From: JAWOJB01 sp046484325 | Lineage (GTDB): Bacteria > Actinomycetota > Acidimicrobiia > Spongiisociales > ZC4RG35 | Assembly (NCBI GenBank): GCA_046484325.1 | Contig: JAWOJB010000025.1 | Span: 1-64,000 of the forward strand | Direction of reading: 5' to 3' | Length of the DNA stretch: 64,000 nucleotides | In this document: piece by piece, positions 48,984-56,828 of the stretch | Layout of the letters: each line of letters begins with the position of its first letter | How positions within the stretch are numbered: position 1 is the first letter of the stretch | The notes under the pieces: model-generated | Databases searched by the model: none | What the model saw: only the letters and a program-made list of their open reading frames with translations | Told to the model about the DNA's origin: nothing | Program-made: the position numbers and the translations under genes

Positions 48984-50408
48984 TCAACCCTTGACGACCC
49001 CGAGCGGTCGCAGCCGTGCCACCGGGGCTGCCAGGCCTGCCCGATCACAGACCGCCACCACCTCGTCGACGTCCTTGTAGGCGTAGGGCGCCTCCTCGGC
49101 GAGCAGCCCCACCGAGTGGGGACGGACGCTGATGCCCGCCCTCTCGAGCTGCTCGCGGACGGCATGGCCGCTCTCCATCCGCTTGGCGGCGGCCCGGCTC
49201 ATCAGGCGCCCGGCGCCGTGGGCGGCCGATGCGAAAGCCGGGTTCCCGATCACGCCCCGAAGCACCCAGGAGGCGGTGCCCATGCTCCCCGGCACGAGGA
49301 CCGGCTGACCGTGGGACCGGAGATCGGGGGCCAGATCGGGATGCCCCGGCCCCAAGGCCCGGGTCGCCCCCTTGCGATGCACGCATACGAGAGTGTCGGC
49401 CCCCTCGACCGGATGGCGCTCGAGCTTGGCCAGGTTGTGGGCCACGTCGTAGACGAGGCGCATACCCGTGCGCTCCGGCGTGGTGCCGAAGGCGGCGGCA
49501 AAGGCCTCTCGGGCGGCGTGGGCGAGCACGTGCCGGTTGGCCCAGGCGAAGTTGGAGGCGGCCTCCATCGCCCCGAGGTACCGCTCCCCCTCGGGCGAGT
49601 GGACCGGCACACAGGCGAGCTGGCGATCGGGGACGGCGATGCCGTGACGGGACATGGCCGCGCCCATCACCCGCAGCTGATCCTGGCAGGTCTGGTGGCC
49701 GAGCCCCCGCGACCCGCAGTGGATCATCACGACGACCATCCCGGAGGTGATCCCGAAGGCCTTCGCCGCTTCGGGATCCTCGACCCGATCGACCACCTGC
49801 ACCTCGAGGAAGTGGTTACCCGCTCCCAGCGAACCGAGCTGGCCGGCACCCCGCTGGAGCGCCTTGTCGGAGACGAGGCCCGGGCGTGCTCCCGCCGATG
49901 TGCCCCGCTCCTCGCATCGCTCGAGGTCCGAGCTCCAGCCGAAGCCGGCGTCGAGAACGGCGGCGGCACCTCGTTCGAGTACCTCGGGCAACCGGATCCC
50001 CGAGACGACTCCCCCTTTGCCGAGGCCGCGCGGGATCCGCCGGGCCAGCTCGAGCATCACCTGCTCACGGCGCTCGCGGAAGTCCGACTCGGTGTACCTC
50101 GACGCCAGGAGGCGCACCCCGCAGCAGATGTCGAAACCGACCCCGCCCGGCGACACGACCCCGCCGGCATCGACGTCGGTGGCGGCCACCCCGCCGATCG
50201 GGAACCCGTAGCCCCAGTGGATGTCGGGCATCGCCATGGACGCCGTGCGGATCCCAGGCAGGTGGGCGACAGCCGCCACCTGGTCCACCGCCCGGTCCTC
50301 CCGTGCCTTCACCAGCAGCTCGCCGGCGGCGAAGACCCAGCCGGGGACGAGCATCCCTCCCTGCCGGGGGATCTCCCACAGGACGTCGGACACCCGCCGG
50401 AGCTCCAT
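48984..50408 (-). CDS. rtcB: RNA 2',3'-cyclic phosphate/5'-OH ligase RtcB
   Basis: A 474-residue GTP- and Mn-dependent RNA ligase that joins 3'-phosphate or 2',3'-cyclic phosphate ends to 5'-OH ends. Seen: MPDIHWGYGFPIGGVAATD, VGFDICCGVRLL (metal Asp/Cys), SLGAGNHFLEVQ, VMIHCGSRGLGHQ and AAHGAGRLMSR, whose His is the guanylylation nucleophile. Length and N-terminus are the archaeal/human-like type. TACGGT lies 6 nt before the ATG (leaderless). The archease gene, its activator, is directly upstream in the same direction. Confidence 0.95.
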   Translation of the reverse strand: MELRRVSDVLWEIPRQGGMLVPGWVFAAGELLVKAREDRAVDQVAAVAHLPGIRTASMAMPDIHWGYGFPIGGVAATDVDAGGVVSPGGVGFDICCGVRLLASRYTESDFRERREQVMLELARRIPRGLGKGGVVSGIRLPEVLERGAAAVLDAGFGWSSDLERCEERGTSAGARPGLVSDKALQRGAGQLGSLGAGNHFLEVQVVDRVEDPEAAKAFGITSGMVVVMIHCGSRGLGHQTCQDQLRVMGAAMSRHGIAVPDRQLACVPVHSPEGERYLGAMEAASNFAWANRHVLAHAAREAFAAAFGTTPERTGMRLVYDVAHNLAKLERHPVEGADTLVCVHRKGATRALGPGHPDLAPDLRSHGQPVLVPGSMGTASWVLRGVIGNPAFASAAHGAGRLMSRAAAKRMESGHAVREQLERAGISVRPHSVGLLAEEAPYAYKDVDEVVAVCDRAGLAAPVARLRPLGVVKG

Positions 50409-50414
50409 GCCTCC

Positions 50415-50420
50415 ACCGTA
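50415..50420 (-). promoter_or_regulatory. -10 box of rtcB (leaderless)
   Basis: TACGGT, 6 nt before the rtcB ATG, inside the 38-bp gap after archease. It suggests rtcB can be transcribed on its own; the GGAGG between box and ATG is too close to the ATG to act as a Shine-Dalgarno. Confidence 0.4.
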
Positions 50421-50446
50421 TGCGTCGGGTGACGGTCCCGCCAGGG

Positions 50447-50866
50447 TCACACGTCGAATATCACCCTCGCGTACCAGCCGTCCGGCCGGTGCTCGACGGT
50501 CAGCTCGTGGTAGGTGATGGCCTTGACGGGTGGCCCCGCGACGTCGAACTCCGACGACGGCACCGCGGTGGCGCGGAGGTGCATCCCGCCGTCGTCGTCG
50601 ATCTCCACGGTGGGCTCGACCGGCAGCACGTCGTCGACCTCGAACCGGAACAGCACCTCGGCCAGCAGCTCCACGAGCACCTCCGGCAGATCCCCGCCCG
50701 GCACCCACGCCTCCATCGGCGCCCCGCCCGAGACGTCCGGCGTCGGGGCGAACATCGACCCGACGAGCCCTTGGACGGCGGACGCCGCCATCTCGCCCAG
50801 GGTCGCACCCTCTGCTTCGACGCCGGTGTCGGCGGTGTGGGAGAGCAGTCTCCAGCTGCCGGGCAC
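50447..50866 (-). CDS. Archease, RtcB activator
   Basis: A 139-residue protein that speeds RtcB guanylylation and turnover. Seen: LLSHTADTGVEAEGATLGEM at the N-terminus with the metal-binding Asp, LVELLAEVLFRFEVDDVLP in the middle, and the family end VKAITYHELTVE with YARVIFDV. The length is typical. The GTG start is fixed by TACGCT 6 nt upstream. It is immediately upstream of rtcB, so ligase and activator are paired here as in archaea. Confidence 0.92.
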   Translation of the reverse strand: MPGSWRLLSHTADTGVEAEGATLGEMAASAVQGLVGSMFAPTPDVSGGAPMEAWVPGGDLPEVLVELLAEVLFRFEVDDVLPVEPTVEIDDDGGMHLRATAVPSSEFDVAGPPVKAITYHELTVEHRPDGWYARVIFDV

Positions 50867-50872
50867 GGCTCC

Positions 50873-50878
50873 AGCGTA
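50873..50878 (-). promoter_or_regulatory. -10 box of archease (leaderless)
   Basis: TACGCT on minus, 6 nt before the GTG at 50866. It lies 34 bp from the start of the divergent metallo-hydrolase gene. Confidence 0.45.
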
Positions 50879-50911
50879 CGTAGGATCGCCCGAAGTCGAC
50901 AGGAGGTGCCC

Positions 50912-51619
50912 GTGCGGCTCGGTGGCGTGGAGATGACGTGGCTCGGACATTCGGCGTTCCGGTTCCGGTTCGACGATGGGACCACCCTCTATGTCGACCC
51001 GTGGCTGGCCGGCAACCCCTCCTGCCCACCGGATGAGCACCACCCCGCCCGGGCCGACGCGGTGTTCGTGACCCACGGGCACTACGACCACCTCGGCGAT
51101 GGCGTCGAGCTCGCCCGCTCGACCGGCGCCACGGTGTTCGCCAACCACGAGATCTCCATCTACCTCCTGGGACAGGGCATCGAGCAGGCCGTCGGGCTCA
51201 ACAAGGGCGGGACGGTGGAGGGCCCGGCCGGACTGCGGGCGACCATGGTCGATGCCGTGCACTCCTCTGGGATCAGCAGCGGCGATTGCATCGTCGACGG
51301 CGGCGACCCGGCCGGGTGGGTGTTCGAGTTCCCGGGTGGGCCGACCGTCCTCCACGCCGGCGACACCATGCCCTCCCGGGACATGGAGCTGATCCGGGAG
51401 TTCTGGGCGCCGGAGATCGCCCTCCTCCCGATCGGCGGGCATTACACGATGGACCCGCGCCAGGCGGCGTGGGCGGCCAGGACGCTCGGGGCGCAGGCGG
51501 TGGTGCCCATCCACTACGGGACCTTCCCGGTCCTGGCCGGGACACCGGACGAGTTACGGGAGCACGCCGCCGGGGACTTCGAGGTCGTGACCCCCGAGAT
51601 CGGTCGGCCGCTGCGGTGA
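50912..51619 (+). CDS. UlaG/UPF0173-type metallo-beta-lactamase-fold hydrolase
   Basis: A 235-residue metal-dependent hydrolase. Seen: MTWLGHSAFRFRFDDG, LYVDPWLAGNPSCP, the metal motif VTHGHYDHLGDG (HxHxDH), ANHEISIYLL, VLHAGDT and IGGHYTMDPRQAA, ending with AVVPIHYGTFPVLAG. This is the UPF0173 pattern, close to L-ascorbate-6-phosphate lactonase; the substrate is not known. The GTG at 50912 has AGGAGG 6 nt upstream. Its stop overlaps the next GTG as GTGA. Confidence 0.88.
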   Translation: MRLGGVEMTWLGHSAFRFRFDDGTTLYVDPWLAGNPSCPPDEHHPARADAVFVTHGHYDHLGDGVELARSTGATVFANHEISIYLLGQGIEQAVGLNKGGTVEGPAGLRATMVDAVHSSGISSGDCIVDGGDPAGWVFEFPGGPTVLHAGDTMPSRDMELIREFWAPEIALLPIGGHYTMDPRQAAWAARTLGAQAVVPIHYGTFPVLAGTPDELREHAAGDFEVVTPEIGRPLR

Positions 51620-51933
51620 CCGAGGGATCCCGACCGGTCTGGTGGCGGCGCAGGTGGGGGGTGGTGCTTCGCACCCTCATCGGGGTGGTCGGCGGGATGC
51701 TCGGGTTGACCCTCGTGGGGTTCGCCCTGGCGGTGAGGGACTGGCAGATCGGGATGCAGAGCACTCCCGACGACGGGGAGCTCTTCACTCTCGTCGGGTT
51801 CGGGCTCGCCTTCGGCATCCTGGTCCCGTCGGTGATGGTCAGGCCCTCCCGGTTCGGCCTCGGTGCGATCGCGACCCTCGCCGTCGCCTTCTACCTCGTG
51901 TTCGGGAGCACCCGCGAACTGACGGCGGGGTAG
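51616..51933 (+). CDS. Small membrane protein, unknown function
   Basis: A 105-residue protein with three hydrophobic stretches (VLRTLIGVVGGMLGLTLVG, FTLVGFGLAFGILVPSVMV and GLGAIATLAVAFYLVFG). The N-terminus is basic (WWRRRW). No family is recognised. It is coupled to the metallo-hydrolase gene by GTGA and followed 30 bp on by another membrane protein gene, so the three are likely one transcript. Confidence 0.6.
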   Translation: MTEGSRPVWWRRRWGVVLRTLIGVVGGMLGLTLVGFALAVRDWQIGMQSTPDDGELFTLVGFGLAFGILVPSVMVRPSRFGLGAIATLAVAFYLVFGSTRELTAG

Positions 51934-51963
51934 ATTCCCGCCCGGTCTACCGAGAGAGCGCGG

Positions 51964-52413
51964 ATGTATCAGGTCCTGTTGTGGCTGCACATCATCGGGG
52001 CGGCGGCCTGGCTCGGGGGCAACATCACCCAGGTCGTGCTCGGCCGCTCGTTCGCCCGGGAGCCGAAGCCCGCCGTCGCCGCCTTCCTGCGCGGTACGGT
52101 GGTCATGGGGACCCGTCAGTACACGCCTGCGGCGGTGCTGATCCTCGTGACCGGGATCCTGATGGTGCTCCAGAACGACGCCTGGCACTTCGAGTCCGGG
52201 TTCGTCGTGATCGGCATCCTCATGGTCGTCGTCGGCGGGGCACTCGGTGGCGCCGTCTTCGGCCCGGTTGGCCGCAAGACGGCGGAGGCCTACGACGCGG
52301 GGGACTTGGAGAAGGCGGTGGCCGGGGAGCGCCGGCTCGCCGCCTTCGGCACCCTCGACACCGCGCTGGTGCTCGGCACCCTGGCCGCCATGGTGTGGAA
52401 GTGGGGAGCCTGA
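51964..52413 (+). CDS. DUF2269/CopD-like four-helix membrane protein
   Basis: A 149-residue membrane protein beginning MYQVLLWLHIIGAAAWLGG. The His in the first helix followed by W(L/I)GG is typical of CopD-like and DUF2269 proteins. Other helices: AAVLILVTGILMVLQ, FVVIGILMVVVGGALGGAVF and LDTALVLGTLAAMVWKW. The amphipathic stretch GRKTAEAYDAGDLEKAVAGE lies between helices 3 and 4. The function is unknown; haem or copper handling is only a family-level guess. It converges on the glycosylase gene, 4 bp away. Confidence 0.65.
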   Translation: MYQVLLWLHIIGAAAWLGGNITQVVLGRSFAREPKPAVAAFLRGTVVMGTRQYTPAAVLILVTGILMVLQNDAWHFESGFVVIGILMVVVGGALGGAVFGPVGRKTAEAYDAGDLEKAVAGERRLAAFGTLDTALVLGTLAAMVWKWGA

Positions 52414-52417
52414 CGGC

Positions 52418-53221
52418 TCATTGCGGCTGACAGGTCGGGCACCACCACGCCCGGCGAGCTCCGATCTCCTCCGATCGGATGGTGGTGCCGCACCGGCGGC
52501 ACGGCAGGCCTTCTCGCCCGTAGACGTAGAGCCGCTCCGAGGTGGGGATGTCGCGAGCTCTCGCCACCCCCACCTCGCACGGGTCGACCGTGACGATCCT
52601 TCCGGAGCGCTCCCCGGCCCGCAGCAGGCGCACGGCCTCGTTCCACACCCGTGACGCTTCGGCCTCCGAAAGCCGGCGAGCGGGCCGGTGAGGGTCGATC
52701 CCGATCAGGAACAGCAGCTCCGACCGATACACGTTGCCGATCCCGGCCATCACCGCCTGATCGAGGAGGGCGGCACCCACCGGCACCGAACGGCGCGCCA
52801 GCGCCGTCGACACCCGCCCGGGCGCAACCGGATCACCTCGAAGCGGATCGGGGCCGAGTCTGGCGACGATCCCTGCCACCTCGGCCTCGTCCAGGATCTC
52901 GCATGCCGTCGGGCCCGACAGATGGAGCGTGGCGGTGGGCGCGACCACGGCGAGACGGGTGCCTGCGGACGGATCCGGGGCATCGCCGAGGTGGGTGCGG
53001 AATCGACCGAACAGGCCGAGGTGCACGTGGAGCACGAGGCCGTGGTCCCAGTGATAGAAGAGATGCTTGCCGTGGGCGTCGATCCGCTCGATCAAGCGGC
53101 CGTCGAGCAGCGCTGCCCCATCGGCGAAGCGACCCTGGGGTGACCACACCCGCAGGCAGGGGCCCACGAACCGCTGCGACTGCAGGCGAGCCGCACGGTG
53201 GATGGTGTGTCCTTCGGGCAT
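52418..53221 (-). CDS. nei: Fpg/Nei family DNA glycosylase (endonuclease VIII-like)
   Basis: A 267-residue base-excision repair enzyme. The N-terminus MPEGHTIHRAARLQ supplies the catalytic proline and Glu; PEGHT rather than PELPE places it with Nei (oxidised pyrimidines) rather than Fpg. HGKHLFYHW with the beta-elimination lysine, the helix-two-turn-helix ALLDQAVMAGIGNVYRSELL, and the C-terminal zinc finger (LPCRRCGTTI ... AWWCPTCQ) follow. The length is typical. TACGGT lies 9 nt before the ATG. It is divergent from the glucosidase. Confidence 0.93.
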   Translation of the reverse strand: MPEGHTIHRAARLQSQRFVGPCLRVWSPQGRFADGAALLDGRLIERIDAHGKHLFYHWDHGLVLHVHLGLFGRFRTHLGDAPDPSAGTRLAVVAPTATLHLSGPTACEILDEAEVAGIVARLGPDPLRGDPVAPGRVSTALARRSVPVGAALLDQAVMAGIGNVYRSELLFLIGIDPHRPARRLSEAEASRVWNEAVRLLRAGERSGRIVTVDPCEVGVARARDIPTSERLYVYGREGLPCRRCGTTIRSEEIGARRAWWCPTCQPQ

Positions 53222-53259
53222 GACCGCGACACCGTAGGTCCGCCCTGCGCCAACCGGGC

Positions 53260-53265
53260 TACCGT
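53260..53265 (+). promoter_or_regulatory. -10 box of the GH1 glucosidase gene
   Basis: TACCGT, 8 nt before the ATG at 53274. It probably drives the glucosidase and ABC exporter operon as a leaderless or near-leaderless transcript. Confidence 0.4.
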
Positions 53266-53273
53266 CGCTGGCC

Positions 53274-54608
53274 ATGCAGCGCCTCGACCTCCCGGATGGG
53301 TTCCTGATCGGCGCCGCCACGGCCGCGTACCAGATCGAGGGAGCGGTCACCGAGGACGGCAGGGGCGCCTCCATCTGGGACACCTTCTCCCACACCCCGG
53401 GCCGGGTGGTGGGGGGGCACACCGGCGACGTCGCCTGTGACCATTACCACCGGATGGACGAGGACGTAGCCCTCATGGCCGAGCTGGGCCTCGACGCCTA
53501 TCGCTTCTCGATCGCCTGGCCGCGGGTGCTCCCCGCTGGCCGCGGGGCCGTCAACCCGGCGGGGCTCGGCTTCTACGACCGGCTCGTCGACCGGCTGCTC
53601 GAGCACGGGATCACGCCCTTCGCCACGCTCTACCACTGGGACCTCCCCCAGGTCCTCGAGGACGAAGGGGGATGGCGACGGCGCTCCACATCGGAGGCCT
53701 TCGCCGCCTATGCCGAGGTGGTGACTTCGCACCTCGGCGATCGTGTGGGCCACTGGGCGACCCTGAACGAGCCCTGGGTGTCGGCCCACCTCGGGTACAT
53801 CACGGGCAGCCACGCACCCGGAGGGTCCGACCTCGCCGACGGCCTGGCCGCCGCCCACCACCTGCTGCTCGCCCACGGGTTGGCCGTCCCCCGGATCCGG
53901 CGGTCGGCCCCCGGGGCGGCGGTGGGGATCGTGCTCAACCTGGTCGAGGTGACGACGATGTCCGCCCACCCGGCGGATGTGGCCGCGGCCACGATCGCCG
54001 AGGGGACGGTGAATCGATGGTTCCTCGACCCGATCGCAGGACGGGGGTATCCCGGTGATGCCGCCGCCGCCCTCGGATGGGATGGCGCACCGGTCCGCGA
54101 CGGCGACCTCGGGACCATCGGCGTCCCGATGGACTTCCTCGGCGTCAACTACTACACCCGGCTCATCAAGGGTTCTCCCGGCCTGGCCGACCGCCCCGAG
54201 CCGATCGCACGATCGAGCGGCGAGATCACCGACATGGGCTGGGAGGTCCACCCGGACGGCCTGGAGCACGTGCTGCGCCGCGTCGACCGCGAGTACGGGT
54301 TCTCGCGGCTGTACGTCACCGAGAACGGCGTGGCATACCCCGAGCCCGAGCACGTCGAGGGTCCGATCGACGACGCCGAGCGGATCTCCTACCTCCAGCG
54401 CCATCTGGAGGCGGCGGCCAGGGCGGTCGCAGGCGGCGTTCCACTCGCCGGGTACTTCGTCTGGTCGCTCCTCGACAACTTCGAGTGGGCGTTCGGGTAC
54501 ACGAAACGCTTCGGGATCGTTCATGTCGACTTCGACACCCTCGCCAGGACGCCCAAGCGGTCGTACTCCTGGCTGCGAGAGCTACAGACCCCCCGGCACC
54601 GGACATGA
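53274..54608 (+). CDS. GH1 beta-glucosidase
   Basis: A 444-residue retaining glycosidase. Seen: FLIGAATAAYQIEGAVTEDG, SIWDTFSHTPG, YRFSIAWPRVLP, the acid/base WATLNEPWV and the nucleophile LYVTENGVAYP, then GYFVWSLLDNFEWAFGY. There is no signal peptide, so it acts in the cytoplasm on imported beta-glucosides or related sugars. The stop overlaps the ATG of the ABC ATPase gene (ATGA), an unusual partner for a glucosidase, because the downstream system is an ABC-2 exporter rather than a sugar importer. Confidence 0.95.
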   Translation: MQRLDLPDGFLIGAATAAYQIEGAVTEDGRGASIWDTFSHTPGRVVGGHTGDVACDHYHRMDEDVALMAELGLDAYRFSIAWPRVLPAGRGAVNPAGLGFYDRLVDRLLEHGITPFATLYHWDLPQVLEDEGGWRRRSTSEAFAAYAEVVTSHLGDRVGHWATLNEPWVSAHLGYITGSHAPGGSDLADGLAAAHHLLLAHGLAVPRIRRSAPGAAVGIVLNLVEVTTMSAHPADVAAATIAEGTVNRWFLDPIAGRGYPGDAAAALGWDGAPVRDGDLGTIGVPMDFLGVNYYTRLIKGSPGLADRPEPIARSSGEITDMGWEVHPDGLEHVLRRVDREYGFSRLYVTENGVAYPEPEHVEGPIDDAERISYLQRHLEAAARAVAGGVPLAGYFVWSLLDNFEWAFGYTKRFGIVHVDFDTLARTPKRSYSWLRELQTPRHRT

Positions 54609-55516
54609 GCACCGCCGTCGCCGTCGACGACCTCCACAAGTCGTACGGCCCGGTACGCGCGCTCGAGGGAGTCTCGTTCCGGATCGAGCCGGGCGAGGTC
54701 TACGCACTGCTCGGTCCCAACGGCGCCGGCAAGACCACCACGATCGAGATCCTCGAGGGCTACCGGAGAGCCGATCGGGGGACCGTGACGGTGCTCGGGG
54801 TGGATCCCGCCACCGCCGGAGAGGCGTTCAGGGACCGGATCGGCATCGTGCTGCAGTCCACCGGCATCGAGGACGTGCTCACGGTTCGAGAGGCCGTGGC
54901 CCACTACGCCCGCCCCTACTCGCGGCGCCGCTCCGCCGACGAGGCCATCGACCTCGCGGGGCTGGGCCCCCAGGCGGGGAGCCGGATCAGGACGCTGTCG
55001 GGTGGCCAGCGGCGGCGCCTCGACCTGGCCATCGCCCTCGTCGGCGATCCCGAGCTGCTGTTCCTCGACGAGCCCACCACCGGGTTCGACCCCGCCGCCA
55101 GGCGGGAGGCCTGGTCGATGATCGACGGTCTCCGGCGCCGGGGCACGACCGTGCTCCTCACGACGCACTATCTCGACGAAGCCCAGCACCTGGCCGATCG
55201 GGTGGCCGTCGTTTCCGCCGGACGGATCGTGGCCGAGGGTGATCCGGGCACGCTGGGCGGTCGCGACCGGGCGAGGGCCGTCATCCGCTTCCGCCTCCCC
55301 GCAGGCGTGCAGCCGCCCCCGATGACCCCCGGCTCCCGGATCCGCACGTCTCCCGCGGCGGATCGGGTCGAGATCGACACCGATCGCCCCACCCAGGACC
55401 TCGCAGTACTGACGGCTTGGGCGGTGGACCGGGGCGAGGAGCTCGCCGGCCTGGAGGTGGTGCGTCCGAGTCTGGAGGACGTCTACCTCGGACTCGTCGG
55501 AGAGCGGCCATCGTGA
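54605..55516 (+). CDS. ABC-2 type exporter, ATP-binding subunit
   Basis: A 303-residue DrrA-like ATPase. Seen: Walker A LLGPNGAGKTTTIEIL, Q-loop IVLQSTGIEDVL, signature LSGGQRRRLDLAIALVG, Walker B LLFLDEPTTGFDP and switch His in LLTTHYLDEA. The C-terminal ~80 residues are the accessory domain found in drug and lipid exporters of the DrrAB kind. ATGA overlap with the glucosidase upstream and GTGA overlap with the permease downstream make one operon. The substrate is unknown. Confidence 0.93.
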   Translation: MSTAVAVDDLHKSYGPVRALEGVSFRIEPGEVYALLGPNGAGKTTTIEILEGYRRADRGTVTVLGVDPATAGEAFRDRIGIVLQSTGIEDVLTVREAVAHYARPYSRRRSADEAIDLAGLGPQAGSRIRTLSGGQRRRLDLAIALVGDPELLFLDEPTTGFDPAARREAWSMIDGLRRRGTTVLLTTHYLDEAQHLADRVAVVSAGRIVAEGDPGTLGGRDRARAVIRFRLPAGVQPPPMTPGSRIRTSPAADRVEIDTDRPTQDLAVLTAWAVDRGEELAGLEVVRPSLEDVYLGLVGERPS

Positions 55517-56304
55517 CACGGCCTGGGCTCGTCCTGCACCAGATCCGGCACCAGAACCGGGTCTTCTGGCGGGTTCCCCTCGCCGCGTTCTTCACCGTCG
55601 CCTTCCCGCTCATGCTCCTCGTGCTCTTCAACCTGCTGAACCGCGGAGTCACGCTCCCTTCGATGGGCGGTCTCCCCTATGCCCAGTTCTTCACCCCGGC
55701 CATCGCCGTCTTCGCGATGGTGAGCGCCACCTACACGAGCGTGGCGATCCAGACCGGGATCGACCGTGACGACGGGATTCTCAAGCGGGTTCGGGGCACG
55801 CCGCTACCGCCCGGCACCTATCTGGCAGGGCGCATCGGGTCGGCGCTCTGGATCGGCGTGCTGTCGGTCGCCGCCACGATGGCGACCGGGGTGCTGGCGT
55901 TCGACGTCGTCGTGCTGTGGGACCGTGTTCCCATGGCACTCCTGGTGCTGACGGTTGGCGCCGCCTGCTTCTGCGCACTCGGTCTCGCCCTGGCGGCCGC
56001 CGCGTCCAATGCCCAGAGCGCCCAGGCCCTGGCGAACGCCACGATCCTGCCTCTTGCGTTCATCTCGGGCATCTTCTTCCCGCTCGACACGGCGCCGGCC
56101 TGGATGGGCGCCATCGCCGGGATATTCCCGCTCCAGGCCTTCGTCGAGGCGTTCGGCGCCCAGTGGAACCCTCTGGCCGAACCCGGGATCCCCTGGGCCG
56201 ACCTGGGGATCATGGTCGCATGGTTCGCCGCCGCCGTCGTGGTAGCCCGCCGTACCTTCACCTGGGAGCCACGACCGGGTGGCAGTCGCCGGCGCCGACG
56301 TTGA
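55513..56304 (+). CDS. ABC-2 type exporter, permease subunit
   Basis: A 263-residue membrane protein with about six helices: VPLAAFFTVAFPLMLLVLF, YAQFFTPAIAVFAMVSATYT, ALWIGVLSVAATMATGVLAF, ALLVLTVGAACFCALGLALA, ATILPLAFISGIFFPLD and ADLGIMVAWFAAAVVVARR. The conserved GILKRVRGTPLPP loop and SGIFFPLD are ABC-2 hallmarks. GTG start overlaps the ATPase stop. It ends 1 bp before the convergent hexapeptide-repeat gene. Confidence 0.9.
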   Translation: MTRPGLVLHQIRHQNRVFWRVPLAAFFTVAFPLMLLVLFNLLNRGVTLPSMGGLPYAQFFTPAIAVFAMVSATYTSVAIQTGIDRDDGILKRVRGTPLPPGTYLAGRIGSALWIGVLSVAATMATGVLAFDVVVLWDRVPMALLVLTVGAACFCALGLALAAAASNAQSAQALANATILPLAFISGIFFPLDTAPAWMGAIAGIFPLQAFVEAFGAQWNPLAEPGIPWADLGIMVAWFAAAVVVARRTFTWEPRPGGSRRRRR

Positions 56305-56808
56305 TCAGAGGTCCCGGTAACTCGCCGCGAACCTCAGGTAGTCGTTGACGCCCTGATCCTGTCGCTCGATCTCGTCGGGCCTCAACTCCCGCACCGGCTT
56401 CGCCGGGGTCCCGATGGCCAGCGTCCACGATGGGATCTCACGGCCCTCGGGGAGCAGCGAGCCGGCCGCCAGCCAAGCACCCTCACCCAGCACCGAGCCG
56501 TTGAGCGCACGCGCGCCGATGCCCACCAGGCAACGGTCGCCGATCCTGGCGCCGTGGACGACGGAAGCGTGGCCGACGGTCACCCGGCGACCGATCAGGC
56601 AGGGGATTCCGGCATCGCAGTGCACCACGGTTCCGTCCTGGAGGTTGGTCTCCTCACCGATCTCGATCCGGTCGAGCTCGGCGCGGATCACCACCCCGAA
56701 CATGACCACGGCCCGGGCGGCGATGGAGACGTCTCCGTGGACGACGGCGGTCGGTGCCACGTACGCCTCGGGGTGGATCCTGGGTAGCGCCAGGTCGAGC
56801 GGCTCCAC
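56305..56808 (-). CDS. Gamma-carbonic anhydrase-like left-handed beta-helix protein
   Basis: A 167-residue hexapeptide-repeat protein of the YrdA/PaaY/CaiE group. Seen: AYVAPTAVVHGDVSIAARAV, IRIEIG-type repeats (AELDRIEIGEETNLQDGTVV), HCDAGIPCLIGRRVTVGHA and VHGARIGDRCLVGIGA, with the three zinc-ligand histidines of gamma-carbonic anhydrases (VHCD, VGHA, VVHG). Members include active carbonic anhydrases and the PaaY thioesterase of phenylacetate metabolism, which may be relevant given the paa operon 9 kb away. GTG start with TAGGGT 6 nt upstream (leaderless). Confidence 0.88.
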   Translation of the reverse strand: MEPLDLALPRIHPEAYVAPTAVVHGDVSIAARAVVMFGVVIRAELDRIEIGEETNLQDGTVVHCDAGIPCLIGRRVTVGHASVVHGARIGDRCLVGIGARALNGSVLGEGAWLAAGSLLPEGREIPSWTLAIGTPAKPVRELRPDEIERQDQGVNDYLRFAASYRDL

Positions 56809-56814
56809 CAGACA

Positions 56815-56820
56815 ACCCTA
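56815..56820 (-). promoter_or_regulatory. -10 box of the gamma-carbonic anhydrase-like gene (leaderless)
   Basis: TAGGGT on minus, 6 nt before the GTG at 56808. It lies in the 20-bp gap after the repeat-protein gene and gives this gene its own promoter. Confidence 0.4.
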
Positions 56821-56828
56821 GACCGGGC

